Part shown: positions 1 to 6,577 of the stretch, in pieces | Layout: each line of letters starts with the position of its first letter | Position numbering within the stretch: the stretch's first letter is position 1 | NCBI GenBank assembly: GCA_947258735.1 | Contig: CAMYJJ010000094.1 | Coordinates: 1-10,274 of the forward strand | Length of the DNA: 10,274 nt | Direction of reading: 5' to 3' | Origin: Thermodesulfovibrionia bacterium | GTDB lineage: Bacteria; Nitrospirota; Thermodesulfovibrionia; UBA6902 | Translations under genes and position numbers: made by a program | Notes under the pieces: generated by a model | What the model was told of the DNA's origin: nothing | Databases searched by the model: none | Seen by the model: the letters and a program-made list of their open reading frames with translations, nothing else

Positions 1-183
1 CATGTGTGTTCTCTCTTAATGACTGATACACAATGTCTTTCCTGCCAAAATGACATATATATCAACATCCGATCCATATCATTTTTAAATGATTCGCCTT
101 AACCGCATGATAATAAAAGCTATGTAAAATTAGCATGGATATTGCAAAGTATCAGGCAGGTATTAATTGAAGGGAGAAAATAA
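1..183. other. AT-rich leader region without a supported gene
   Basis: No gene is supported here. One plus frame is open from the left edge to a TAA at 100-102 and contains a Cys-x-x-Cys pair, but it has no ribosome binding site and no recognisable family. A 7-bp inverted repeat (ATCATTT at 78-84, AAATGAT at 87-93) is AT-only and weak. The right end carries the ribosome binding site (AGGGAG at 171-176) of the small reading frame that follows, so part of this stretch probably holds its promoter. I could not fix a convincing -35/-10 pair. Confidence 0.4.
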
Positions 184-279
184 ATGAGTAAAGCAGTGAA
201 CATATTAAAATATTTTTTTTCATTATTGTTACTCTGTCTGGTTATTGCTCTCGGATACTTTATGATTACCGGCAACTAA
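184..279 (+). CDS. Putative 31-residue single-pass membrane protein
   Basis: An ATG at 184 opens a 31-codon frame ending with TAA at 277-279, preceded seven bases upstream by AGGGAG (171-176), one of the better ribosome binding sites in the window. The product has a short polar start with two lysines (K3, K9), then one hydrophobic stretch from about residue 10 to 28 rich in Leu, Phe, Ile and Val, then a short tail ending Thr-Gly-Asn. That is the layout of a single transmembrane helix with the N-terminus probably cytoplasmic. I recognise no family. Small proteins of this type often act as subunits or modulators of larger membrane complexes, but nothing next to it indicates a partner. A chance frame in AT-rich DNA is the alternative; the ribosome binding site and the compact hydrophobic design argue for a real gene. 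Confidence 0.45.
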   Translation: MSKAVNILKYFFSLLLLCLVIALGYFMITGN

Positions 280-519
280 TAGCTGGAAAATATATTTCAT
301 CTGATAACAGTGCGTTAGTTGTGCAAAGCTGCGTGCTGGCAATACATAGATATTGTTGACTTCTCGTCATTTCTCTAGAAATTACAGGTTATGATTGAAG
401 GAAGTACATTTCCAGCACTTCTTCAACTTCACAAGTAATCTTTCAATTTATACATTTTCAATAATCAATTACGGTAAGAATATAAATGTTGCTGTGAGAT
501 ATTCTGTAAATAATATGCC

Positions 520-651
520 ATGGTTTCACAAGCAGCTCATGAATTTTTATCTGCGGGACTCATCGATAAACCTTCTTTAAAGGAATATCGTTTCGGTAAC
601 AATATTTATGAGTCAACAAAGTCTCAGAAATTCAGGTTGGGTAACATTTAA
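520..651 (+). pseudogene. Possible remnant of a small protein (antitoxin-like fragment)
   Basis: A frame from ATG at 520 to TAA at 649-651 encodes 43 residues. Its first half (QAAHEFLSAGLIDKPSLKEY) reads like real protein. From memory it resembles the N-terminal segment of XRE-family regulators/antitoxins, where an Ala-Gly-Leu-Ile/Met-Asp-Lys motif precedes Leu-Arg-Glu-Phe. The helix-turn-helix that should follow is absent, there is no ribosome binding site, and the upstream frame is broken by several stops. I infer a decayed gene fragment; chance similarity is quite possible. Confidence 0.2.
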
Positions 652-718
652 TGTGAGGCAATTCGGCAGGCGATACCGGATTGCTATATCTGATTATATG
701 TTATATATTAATATGTTC

Positions 719-762
719 TGCCCACATTTGGGCATATAACGCTTCAGGTATGATTTTATAAT
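719..762 (+). promoter_or_regulatory. Hairpin and promoter-like boxes upstream of yicC
   Basis: TGCCCA (719-724) and TGGGCA (729-734) form a 6-bp stem around a CATT loop. The 3' arm overlaps TTGGGC (728-733), which resembles a -35 box; TATGAT at 749-754 could be the -10 with a short 15-bp spacer. A second AT-rich box, TATAAT, is at 757-762 but lies too close to the start codon at 764. If TATGAT is used, the transcript would begin almost at the yicC start codon, in keeping with the lack of a ribosome binding site. The hairpin could be an operator or an mRNA feature of an upstream transcript. No U-run follows, so it is not a classical terminator. Confidence 0.3.
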
Positions 763-763
763 T

Positions 764-1615
764 ATGACACCACAGTCGATGACAGGATATGGAAGAGGGA
801 CCTCGGGTAATTTCAAGATCGAGGCCCGGTCTTCCAATCATAAAAATATAGACATACATATCAACCTTCCCTATTATCTCTTCTCTTATGAAACCGGGAT
901 CAGAAAGCTCGTTAAGAAGAAGCTAAACAGGGGACGTGTGGATGTCTATGTACCCAAACAGGACATTGAAGGCATAAAGCTGAATGTAAACAGAACACTT
1001 GCAAAAGAGTACTACAATGCCCTGACATTACTGAAGGACGAACTTTCCATAAATGAAGAGATCGGTATTCAGCTGCTTGCATCCCAGAGGGACATCTTTT
1101 TTATGGATGAGCCCGAGGTGAACACTGATGATCTGTACAAAGCCGTTGACCTGGCGATTGATGATCTCATGAAGTCGCGCTCTGATGAGGCAAAAGAGCT
1201 TATCGATGATATTTCAAAACGGCTCCATCTTCTTTATCAAAACCTCAAGGCCATAGAAGACCAGAGAGAAGAGTTTATCAGTTCTGCACAGGACAGACTT
1301 CGTGACCGGATTAAGGAACTGCTCGATGATCAGGACGTTGATGAGTCCCGGTTGATTCAGGAGACAGCCTATCTTATAGAGAAATCAGACATTACTGAAG
1401 AGATCGTCCGTATGAAAAGCCATCTCAAACAATTTGAGGCGGTCTTGAATTCAGGGGACACTATCGGCAAGAAGCTTGATTTTATTGTACAGGAACTTCG
1501 CAGGGAGATTAATACGATTAGTGCAAAGGTCCAGGATGCGGGGATATCGACCAATGCGGTTGAATCCAAGCATGAGCTGGAAAAGATAAAGGAGCAGATT
1601 CAGAACCTGCAGTAA
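764..1615 (+). CDS. yicC: YicC family endoribonuclease
   Basis: This 283-residue protein belongs to the YicC family, whose E. coli member is an endoribonuclease that promotes decay of the small RNA RyhB. It has the family signature Ser-Met-Thr-Gly-Tyr-Gly at residues 5-10, followed by the N-terminal YicC domain, including the Asn-His-Lys segment near 25-27 and Arg-Gly-Arg-Val-Asp near 56-60. A charged helical middle follows, then the conserved C-terminal domain (DUF1732): DITEEIVRMKSHL at 209-221, GKKLDF...RREINT at 235-251, and ELEKIKEQIQN at 271-281. Length is normal. The ATG at 764 is chosen because it leaves the usual few residues before the SMTGYG motif; no clear Shine-Dalgarno precedes it. 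The stop is three bases from the next start, so it is likely the first gene of the operon. Family assignment is secure; the RNA target in this organism is unknown. Confidence 0.95.
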   Translation: MTPQSMTGYGRGTSGNFKIEARSSNHKNIDIHINLPYYLFSYETGIRKLVKKKLNRGRVDVYVPKQDIEGIKLNVNRTLAKEYYNALTLLKDELSINEEIGIQLLASQRDIFFMDEPEVNTDDLYKAVDLAIDDLMKSRSDEAKELIDDISKRLHLLYQNLKAIEDQREEFISSAQDRLRDRIKELLDDQDVDESRLIQETAYLIEKSDITEEIVRMKSHLKQFEAVLNSGDTIGKKLDFIVQELRREINTISAKVQDAGISTNAVESKHELEKIKEQIQNLQ

Positions 1616-1618
1616 ATT

Positions 1619-1879
1619 ATGAAACGGTCCGGAAAGCTCATTAACCTCATAAACATCGGTTTTGGAAATATTGTATCAGCCGCGCGTGTGGTTGCTATCG
1701 TAGCTCCGGGATCATCACCCATTAAAAGGCTTCGCGAAGAGTCGGGTGAAAGAGGCAAACTTATTGATGCAACGCAGGGCCGAAAGACAAGGGCGATTAT
1801 TATTACTGACAGCGACCATATCATACTGTCAGCGCTTCAGGTTGAGACCATCACCCAGAGGTTCATGTCTGACGAATAA
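1619..1879 (+). CDS. remA: RemA-like DNA-binding regulator (DUF370)
   Basis: An 86-residue protein of the DUF370/RemA family. Bacillus subtilis RemA is a ring-forming DNA-binding protein that activates matrix and osmoprotection genes; outside Firmicutes the role is largely unknown. The family core is intact: the Ile-Asn-Ile-Gly-Phe-Gly-Asn segment (11-17), Ser-Ala-Ala-Arg (20-23), the Ser-Pro-Ile-Lys-Arg turn (33-37), Gly-Lys-Leu-Ile-Asp-Ala-Thr (46-52), the basic Gly-Arg-Lys-Thr-Arg patch (54-58) and Asp-Ser-Asp-His-Ile-Ile-Leu-Ser (64-71). The N-terminus is a few residues longer than in the short Bacillus protein. It begins three bases after yicC and ends one base before the gmk start, a conserved position in many phyla. 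No strong ribosome binding site is visible, suggesting translational coupling to yicC. Regulation of matrix genes here would be extrapolation. Confidence 0.9.
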   Translation: MKRSGKLINLINIGFGNIVSAARVVAIVAPGSSPIKRLREESGERGKLIDATQGRKTRAIIITDSDHIILSALQVETITQRFMSDE

Positions 1880-1880
1880 G

Positions 1881-2519
1881 ATGAAAGGTGCTGTCAAACA
1901 TAAAAAGACCGCTCAGAGGAAGGGCAATCTCTTTGTCATATCTGCACCGTCCGGCGCGGGCAAGACAACACTCTGCCAGAAGCTGCTTAACAGGATGTCT
2001 GAGATGAAGCTGTCTGTATCCTATACAACCAGGGAGCCCAGAAAGGGTGAAGTAAACGATGTTGATTATACGTTTGTGACAAGGGAAAAGTTCAAGAAGA
2101 TGATTGAGAAGGGAGAGTTTGCTGAATGGGCCACTGTACATGGTAATCTCTACGGTACTTCCATAAAAAGGATAAAAGAGTTGAACAGTCAAGGCTATGA
2201 TATACTACTCGATATTGATATTCACGGCGCTGCCCAGCTAAGAAATAGTTACGAAGGTGCCGTGTATATATTTGTACTTCCGCCGTCAATGGAAGCGCTG
2301 GAAAAGAGACTGGTCAAGCGCAGGACTGACTCTGATGAAATCATTAGAAACAGGCTTGATAACGCAAAGGCTGAAATTTCACACTATAAACATTACGATT
2401 ACATTATTGTCAATGACAGGATTGATACGGCTTACAGGGAACTTGAAAGCATTGTACGATCGACAGGACTGAGAACTGATTGTGCTGATCATAACTGGAT
2501 AAGGACAATATTCAATTAA
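1881..2519 (+). CDS. gmk: Guanylate kinase
   Basis: Guanylate kinase phosphorylates GMP (and dGMP) to the diphosphate with ATP, a required step in GTP synthesis in the cytoplasm. With the ATG at 1881 the protein has 212 residues, near the usual length. It shows the P-loop SAPSGAGKTTL (21-31), the GMP-binding segment SYTTREPRKGE (47-57) with Asp-Tyr at 62-63, the Gly-Asn-Leu-Tyr-Gly-Thr loop (88-93), and the lid RRTD...IRNRL (147-159). The usual Asp-Val-Gln-Gly-Ala motif is Asp-Ile-His-Gly-Ala here (113-117), with His115 in place of Gln. The frame is open further upstream, but this start is chosen because earlier codons lie inside remA and the next residues match the family N-terminus. It follows the remA stop by one base. 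The last ~18 residues form a nonconserved tail. Confidence 0.95.
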   Translation: MKGAVKHKKTAQRKGNLFVISAPSGAGKTTLCQKLLNRMSEMKLSVSYTTREPRKGEVNDVDYTFVTREKFKKMIEKGEFAEWATVHGNLYGTSIKRIKELNSQGYDILLDIDIHGAAQLRNSYEGAVYIFVLPPSMEALEKRLVKRRTDSDEIIRNRLDNAKAEISHYKHYDYIIVNDRIDTAYRELESIVRSTGLRTDCADHNWIRTIFN

Positions 2520-2525
2520 AGGAGG
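2520..2525 (+). promoter_or_regulatory. Strong Shine-Dalgarno of rpoZ
   Basis: AGGAGG at 2520-2525 starts right after the gmk stop codon (2517-2519) and ends four bases before the rpoZ ATG at 2530. It is the clearest ribosome binding site of the main operon and contrasts with the weak or absent sites of yicC, remA and gmk, suggesting that omega is translated independently of its upstream neighbours. Confidence 0.7.
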
Positions 2526-2529
2526 AAAT

Positions 2530-2916
2530 ATGGATATCATCTCATTACCGATTAAATATGACAAGGAAAAAATCGATGGCAGTTACAGGCTGGTTATGGC
2601 CGCAGTCAAGAGAGCAAAAGCGCTCTCACAGGGTTCCCTGCCTGTTATCGCTTCAAAGGCCCAGAAGATCACCACCCTTGCAATAGAAGAAGTCTCTTCG
2701 GGTGCGGTAAAGATACTCACCGGTGAAGCGGCTGTCAAGGCCACTGAAGAGGCTAAGAAACTCGTTCATCAAAAGGTCATTGACGAAGCCCAGCAGAAGG
2801 AGACCATGCCAGAGGACATGACTGAACTTGAAAAAGACCTCAAGGTCTATCTCAGTGAAAAAGGTGAATCAGAGCAGAAGAAGACGATCGAGGACATTTT
2901 CGGGACATCTGAATAA
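2530..2916 (+). CDS. rpoZ: DNA-directed RNA polymerase subunit omega
   Basis: Omega is the small core subunit of RNA polymerase that binds and stabilises beta-prime, and in some bacteria forms part of a ppGpp site. The 128-residue product has the family core: Asp-Gly-Ser-Tyr-Arg-Leu-Val (16-22), the Ala-Val-Lys-Arg-Ala-Lys helix (25-30), and the conserved segment in which residues near 43-56 (KAQKITTLAIEEVS) match the helix that usually reads Lys...Ala-Leu-Glu-Glu-Ile. A Lys-Ile-Leu-Thr turn follows. It is longer than the E. coli protein (91 residues) by a charged C-terminal extension rich in Glu and Lys from about residue 75 on. Position between gmk and coaBC is classic for rpoZ and supports the call. 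Its TAA is followed directly by the coaBC GTG start. Confidence 0.9.
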   Translation: MDIISLPIKYDKEKIDGSYRLVMAAVKRAKALSQGSLPVIASKAQKITTLAIEEVSSGAVKILTGEAAVKATEEAKKLVHQKVIDEAQQKETMPEDMTELEKDLKVYLSEKGESEQKKTIEDIFGTSE

Positions 2917-4098
2917 GTGCTGATCGGCAGCAACATCCTCCTTGGCATTACAGGAAGCATAGCAGCATACAAGGCGGCTGATCTTGCGAGGCGACTGATG
3001 GACGAAGGTGCACAGGTCAGGGTTGTCATGACAGAGACGGCCTGCCGCTTTATCCCTGCCTATACACTCGAAGCCATAACCGGCAATGATGTTCATGTAG
3101 ATCTGTTTAAAGACCCCTACAGTCATATAAACCTGGCTGCTGAATCTGATCTGTTCATTATAGCGCCTGCCACTGCCAATACCATTAACAAGCTTGCATG
3201 CGGTCTGGCAGACAATCTCCTCAGCAACCTCTGGCTTGCCTATGACGGGCCCTCATTAATTGCCCCTGCCATGAACACGAGGATGTATAACAACAGGACG
3301 ATCCAGTCAAACATAAGAAAATTCAAAAAATCCGGAATTGAAATTGTGGGACCTGCAGAGGGCGGTCTTGCCTGTGGTGAAGAAGGCAGGGGAAGGATGT
3401 CAGAGGTACACGAGATCATTGAAACTGCGGTTTCAATCATGACACCGGCTGATCTTGCAGGAGAGCATATACTTATCACTGCCGGGCCGACCCGGGAACC
3501 GATCGATCCTGTCAGGTATATCTCAAACCGTTCTTCCGGTAAAATGGGATATGCCCTTGCTGCAGCTGCAAAGAGAAGAGGGGCAGAGGTCACCCTGATC
3601 AGCGGACCATCTTTCTTGCGTCCTCCGCAGGGTGTTACATTTGAATCAGTAGAAACAGCAGGTGATATGGAAAAGGCCGTATTTAAACATCTTGATGCGT
3701 CCACAGCAATAATCATGTCTGCTGCCGTGGCTGACTTCAGGGCCGACACAGTAGCTAAGAACAAACTTGATAAAAGCGAAGTTAACTCATTGAAAATAAA
3801 GAAAATAACTGATATACTCAAAAAACTTGGCTCCAAAAAAGGAAAGCGGTTTCTCATAGGGTTTGCTGCAGAATCAGGAAAGAAGGTGAGCAGGGCAATG
3901 ACCAAGCTGAAAGAAAAAAAGCTTGACCTCATGGTGCTGAATGATATATCACAGAAGGGTGCAGGATTTGATACTGAAACGAATATAATAACGCTCATTC
4001 ATAAAACAGGCGATACAAGGGATTATCCGATTATGAAAAAAATAGATGCGGCCCATATTATCCTGGACAGCATAAAGGGAGCAGAGAAAGGGACATAA
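2917..4098 (+). CDS. coaBC: Bifunctional phosphopantothenoylcysteine decarboxylase/synthetase
   Basis: CoaBC carries out two consecutive steps of coenzyme A synthesis: the C-terminal CoaB domain joins 4'-phosphopantothenate to cysteine using CTP, and the N-terminal FMN-dependent CoaC domain decarboxylates the product to 4'-phosphopantetheine. Length 393 is typical. In the CoaC half I see the flavin-binding start ([10 protein letters not shown], 10-19), the active-site histidine in Ser-His-Ile-Asn-Leu (His70), Pro-Ala-Met-Asn (117-120) and the substrate-flap cysteine in Leu-Ala-Cys-Gly-Glu (Cys153). The CoaB half starts near 184 with [20 protein letters not shown], has the Ala-Ala-Val-Ala-Asp-Phe-Arg segment (269-275), the lysine-rich Lys-Asn-Lys-Leu-Asp-Lys loop (281-286), and Gly-Phe-Ala-Ala-Glu-Ser (315-320). 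The start is a GTG immediately after the rpoZ stop, with no spacing, so coupling is likely. The stop overlaps the aroQ ATG by one base. Confidence 0.96.
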   Translation: MLIGSNILLGITGSIAAYKAADLARRLMDEGAQVRVVMTETACRFIPAYTLEAITGNDVHVDLFKDPYSHINLAAESDLFIIAPATANTINKLACGLADNLLSNLWLAYDGPSLIAPAMNTRMYNNRTIQSNIRKFKKSGIEIVGPAEGGLACGEEGRGRMSEVHEIIETAVSIMTPADLAGEHILITAGPTREPIDPVRYISNRSSGKMGYALAAAAKRRGAEVTLISGPSFLRPPQGVTFESVETAGDMEKAVFKHLDASTAIIMSAAVADFRADTVAKNKLDKSEVNSLKIKKITDILKKLGSKKGKRFLIGFAAESGKKVSRAMTKLKEKKLDLMVLNDISQKGAGFDTETNIITLIHKTGDTRDYPIMKKIDAAHIILDSIKGAEKGT

Positions 4099-4544
4099 TG
4101 AAGATACTGGTTATTCACGGCCCCAACCTTAATCTGCTCGGAACAAGAGAGTCAGATATATATGGAACAAAAACACTCGATGAGATAAATGATTCTCTCA
4201 ACTCACTTGCTGCAGACCTGGGTGTAGAGCTGGCCATTCACCAGTCCAATCATGAAGGTGAGATCGTTGAGATCATTCAGCATTCCGGTAACTGTTCAGC
4301 CCTGCTCATTAATCCTGCTGCATATACCCATACCAGTGTTGCCATACGGGACGCAATTGCCGCGGTCGATATTCCGGCGATTGAAATCCATCTCTCCAAT
4401 ATATACAAGAGAGAGGAGTTCAGGCATACTTCCCTGATTTCGCCTGTTGCATCAGGACAGGTCGCGGGGTTCGGTCCTGACAGTTACCTTCTTGGATTAA
4501 GAGCTGCCATTGTTGTTGCCAATGCAAACAAAAGCGCGTCTTAG
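4098..4544 (+). CDS. aroQ: Type II 3-dehydroquinate dehydratase
   Basis: AroQ dehydrates 3-dehydroquinate to 3-dehydroshikimate, the third step of the shikimate pathway to aromatic amino acids, and works as a dodecamer in the cytoplasm. The 148-residue product has all type II signatures: [11 protein letters not shown] (8-18, with Arg17), the catalytic tyrosine in Ile-Tyr-Gly (Tyr22), Gln-Ser-Asn-His-Glu-Gly (49-54), [10 protein letters not shown] (71-80), the catalytic histidine in Glu-Ile-His-Leu-Ser-Asn (His98), and Arg-Glu-Glu-Phe-Arg-His (105-110). AAAGGGA at 4087-4093 lies four bases before the ATG. The start shares one base with the coaBC stop, and the 3' end overlaps the following peptidase gene by 23 bases. 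The aroQ-peptidase-efp-accBC order is common in several phyla. Confidence 0.96.
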   Translation: MKILVIHGPNLNLLGTRESDIYGTKTLDEINDSLNSLAADLGVELAIHQSNHEGEIVEIIQHSGNCSALLINPAAYTHTSVAIRDAIAAVDIPAIEIHLSNIYKREEFRHTSLISPVASGQVAGFGPDSYLLGLRAAIVVANANKSAS

Positions 4545-5589
4545 AAAAAAACTCACCAGTGCCGGAGTTGACGGCATGCTCATCACCGACCTCTTAAACG
4601 TGAGGTATCTTACGGGTTTCACCGGTTCTTCGGGCTATTGCATTATTACTGCGGGGGATGCGTTGTTCATAACCGATTTCCGGTATGAAGAACAGGCCAA
4701 AACCGAAGTCAGGGGATGTAAGATAATTATTGAACACTCGGAACGAACGGGTGAAATAAAAAAATATTGTGATCAATATAAAATACAGACCCTGGGATTT
4801 GAAGACCATAATGTTAATGTTGCTTTTTACAAAAAGCTGGTCAAAAGAAAAATCAGACTGAAGCAGCTCACCAGCATGGTCGAGCAGATCCGGATTGTTA
4901 AATCACAGCAGGAACTCTCATATATCAATACAGCAGTGAAAAGGGCGGAATCAGCATTCCGGAAACTGCAGCCCTTTATCAGGACAGGCACCACAGAGAA
5001 GAAATTGGCTTTAAAACTGGAGGGTTTGCTCAAATCTGAAGGTTGCAAAATGCTCCCTTTTGAGGTTATAGTAGCATCTGGTTCAACAGCTGCCCTTCCT
5101 CATGCCTATCCTACAGGAAGAAAACTCAGAAGCGGTGACCTCGTTGTCATAGACTGGGGGGGAGAGTGCGAGGGGTATAATTCGGATATGACACGGACCG
5201 TGCTCCTGAAGGGCAGAAACATTTCAAAGCAAAAAGAATTATATTACAATGTTTATGAGGCCCAAAAACGGGCCATTAACAGGGTAAGACCGGGAGTCAA
5301 GGCAGCTGATATAGACGGGGCTGCAAGGAATTATATTAAAAAGGCCGGCTACGATGAGTTTTTTGGTCATGGAACAGGACATGGAGTAGGGCTGGCGGTC
5401 CATGAAAAACCGGTTGTATCATGGCGGAGCAGGGAAGTGATAGATGAGAACATGGTCTTTACCGTTGAACCCGGCATCTATCTTCCGGGGTTTGGCGGAG
5501 TAAGAATAGAAGATATGGTCATAGCAAAAAAAAGCGGTGCAGATGTGATGACATCGCTGCCAAAGAAACTGAAAATATTAGAGAGGTAA
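4522..5589 (+). CDS. pepQ: M24 family Xaa-Pro aminopeptidase/dipeptidase
   Basis: A metallopeptidase of the M24 (pita-bread) family, probably removing N-terminal residues before proline or cleaving Xaa-Pro dipeptides in the cytoplasm. With the ATG at 4522 it has 355 residues: an N-terminal creatinase-like domain (to about 120, including Asn-Val-Arg-Tyr-Leu-Thr-Gly-Phe at 26-33) and the catalytic domain. All five expected metal ligands are visible: Asp211 in Val-Ile-Asp-Trp-Gly-Gly, Asp222 in Ser-Asp-Met-Thr-Arg-Thr, His287 in Gly-Thr-Gly-His-Gly-Val-Gly, Glu316 in Thr-Val-Glu-Pro-Gly and Glu330 in Arg-Ile-Glu-Asp. His294 (Val-His-Glu) matches the catalytic proton shuttle. Three TTG codons lie just upstream in frame, but the ATG is preferred. 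It lies inside aroQ without an evident ribosome binding site. Placed before efp, as in many genomes; exact specificity (PepP-like or PepQ-like) cannot be read from sequence. Confidence 0.92.
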   Translation: MQTKARLRKKLTSAGVDGMLITDLLNVRYLTGFTGSSGYCIITAGDALFITDFRYEEQAKTEVRGCKIIIEHSERTGEIKKYCDQYKIQTLGFEDHNVNVAFYKKLVKRKIRLKQLTSMVEQIRIVKSQQELSYINTAVKRAESAFRKLQPFIRTGTTEKKLALKLEGLLKSEGCKMLPFEVIVASGSTAALPHAYPTGRKLRSGDLVVIDWGGECEGYNSDMTRTVLLKGRNISKQKELYYNVYEAQKRAINRVRPGVKAADIDGAARNYIKKAGYDEFFGHGTGHGVGLAVHEKPVVSWRSREVIDENMVFTVEPGIYLPGFGGVRIEDMVIAKKSGADVMTSLPKKLKILER

Positions 5590-5591
5590 TA

Positions 5592-6152
5592 ATGATATCA
5601 ACAAGTGATTTCAGAAAGGGCAGGAAAATTGAGTATAAGGGAGCACCTCACGAAATTCTCGATTTCCAGCACCATAAAATGGGCAGGGGCGGTGCAATAG
5701 TCAGGACCAAGCTTAAGAACCTGATATCAGGAAGCATATTTGATGATTCATTCAAGGGAGGAGAAAAATTTCCTCCTGCCGACCTTGATGAAAGGTCCAT
5801 GCAGTATTTATATAAAGATGGTGAAGAGTATCATTTTATGGACAATGAAAACTATGAACAAATCCCTCTGACATCTGAACAGCTTGGTGATGTGAAAAAA
5901 TTCCTTAAAGAAAATATGATGGTCAAGATCCTGTTATACAGCGGATCGCCTATAACCGTTGAAGTCCCCATGTTTGTAGAGCTGGCAATTACCGAGACTG
6001 ACCCCGGATTCAAGGGTGACACAGCCAGTGGTGGCAGCAAACCTGCTGTGCTGGAATCGGGTGTAACGGTTAAGGTGCCCTTTCACCTGAATGAAGGAGA
6101 TGTAATAAAAATTGATACGAGAACCTCAGAATATATTGAGAAGGTGAAATAA
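5592..6152 (+). CDS. efp: Elongation factor P with arginine at the loop tip
   Basis: EF-P binds the ribosome between the P and E sites and rescues stalling at polyproline stretches. The 186-residue protein has the full three-domain length: N-terminal KOW-like domain (about 1-63), then two OB-type domains, ending with the family signature around Gly-Asp-Val-Ile-Lys-Ile-Asp-Thr-Arg-Thr-Ser-Glu-Tyr. The conserved Thr-Asp-Pro-Gly-Phe-Lys-Gly-Asp-Thr-Ala segment is intact. The loop reads Lys-Met-Gly-Arg-Gly-Gly (29-34), so Arg32 occupies the place of E. coli Lys34, and Met replaces the usual Pro. Arg32 is the position rhamnosylated by EarP in Pseudomonas-type EF-P, while lysine types are modified by EpmA or other routes. 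No modification enzyme is encoded next to it. GAGAGG near 5581-5586 precedes the ATG, and only two bases separate it from the peptidase stop. Its TAA overlaps the accB ATG by one base. Confidence 0.96.
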   Translation: MISTSDFRKGRKIEYKGAPHEILDFQHHKMGRGGAIVRTKLKNLISGSIFDDSFKGGEKFPPADLDERSMQYLYKDGEEYHFMDNENYEQIPLTSEQLGDVKKFLKENMMVKILLYSGSPITVEVPMFVELAITETDPGFKGDTASGGSKPAVLESGVTVKVPFHLNEGDVIKIDTRTSEYIEKVK

Positions 6153-6577
6153 TGGAACTCGATGAAATTAAAGCACTGATTGATCTCTTGCAGGACACGG
6201 ATGTTACCGAGCTGTCAATCGAAAGGGAAGGATCAAAGATCAGGATTAAAAGAGAGAAGTATCTGGCTGCTGCTGAAATGGTTCCGGCTGTGCCCAACCC
6301 TGCTGCACCTGAGCAGGCTGCGGATGATCAGACGCTTGCCACAATTAACTCACCTATCGTCGGCATATTTCACAGGGCCCCGTCGCCAGAGTCGCCCCCC
6401 TTTGTAGAGGTGGGCAGTACGGTAAGAAAAGGACAGGTATTATGTATTGTTGAGGCCATGAAGCTCATGAATGAAATAGAGAGCGACACGCACGGCACTG
6501 TCTCAAAAATCCTAGTTGAAAACAGTCATCCGGTGGAATACGGCGAGCCTCTTTTTCTTATTGAACCCTCATCATGA
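6152..6577 (+). CDS. accB: Biotin carboxyl carrier protein of acetyl-CoA carboxylase
   Basis: AccB carries the biotin that AccC carboxylates and that the AccAD carboxyltransferase uses to make malonyl-CoA for fatty acid synthesis. The 141-residue protein begins with the usual short N-terminal region ([10 protein letters not shown], 4-13), where the acidic and basic segment Ser-Ile-Glu-Arg-Glu-Gly...Lys-Arg-Glu matches the family. It then has a short Ala/Pro linker (about 39-62) and the biotinyl domain: Ser-Pro-Ile-Val-Gly-Ile-Phe (67-73) and the biotinylation motif Glu-Ala-Met-Lys-Leu-Met-Asn (101-107), with Lys104 as attachment site. The thumb-like Ala-Pro-Ser-Pro-Glu-Ser insertion (76-81) identifies an acetyl-CoA carboxylase carrier. 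GAAGG about seven bases upstream is the ribosome binding site. The start shares one base with the efp stop, and its TGA overlaps the accC ATG (ATGA). Confidence 0.95.
   Translation: MELDEIKALIDLLQDTDVTELSIEREGSKIRIKREKYLAAAEMVPAVPNPAAPEQAADDQTLATINSPIVGIFHRAPSPESPPFVEVGSTVRKGQVLCIVEAMKLMNEIESDTHGTVSKILVENSHPVEYGEPLFLIEPSS

Larger units (their letters stand above)
280..763. other. Gene-poor AT-rich interval before yicC
   Basis: This stretch of almost 500 bases holds no convincing gene. A 61-codon frame at 395-580 starts with TTG and has unnatural composition (many Phe, Asn, Ile, Ser). A 43-codon frame at 520-651 has more protein-like composition but no ribosome binding site (listed separately as a possible remnant). 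TTGACT at 356-361 resembles a -35 box, but no well-spaced -10 follows. The last 45 bases contain a hairpin and promoter-like boxes that probably serve yicC. Confidence 0.5.

Noticed and set aside
1..102. Open frame from the left edge with a Cys-x-x-Cys pair
   Set aside because: Only 33 codons, no ribosome binding site for its internal ATG, no recognisable family, and AT-rich composition; it could be the tail of a gene outside the window but cannot be supported.
395..580. 61-codon frame starting with TTG
   Set aside because: Skewed composition rich in Phe, Asn, Ile and Ser, no ribosome binding site or motif, and in an AT-rich gap; most likely chance.
1746..1880. Upstream extension of guanylate kinase into remA
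   Set aside because: The extension has no similarity to the family and overlaps remA; the ATG at 1881 gives the normal N-terminus and length.
3240..3998. Long minus-strand open frame (252 codons) within coaBC
   Set aside because: It is antisense to a well-supported gene, with Ser/Phe-rich composition typical of shadow frames and no domain signature.
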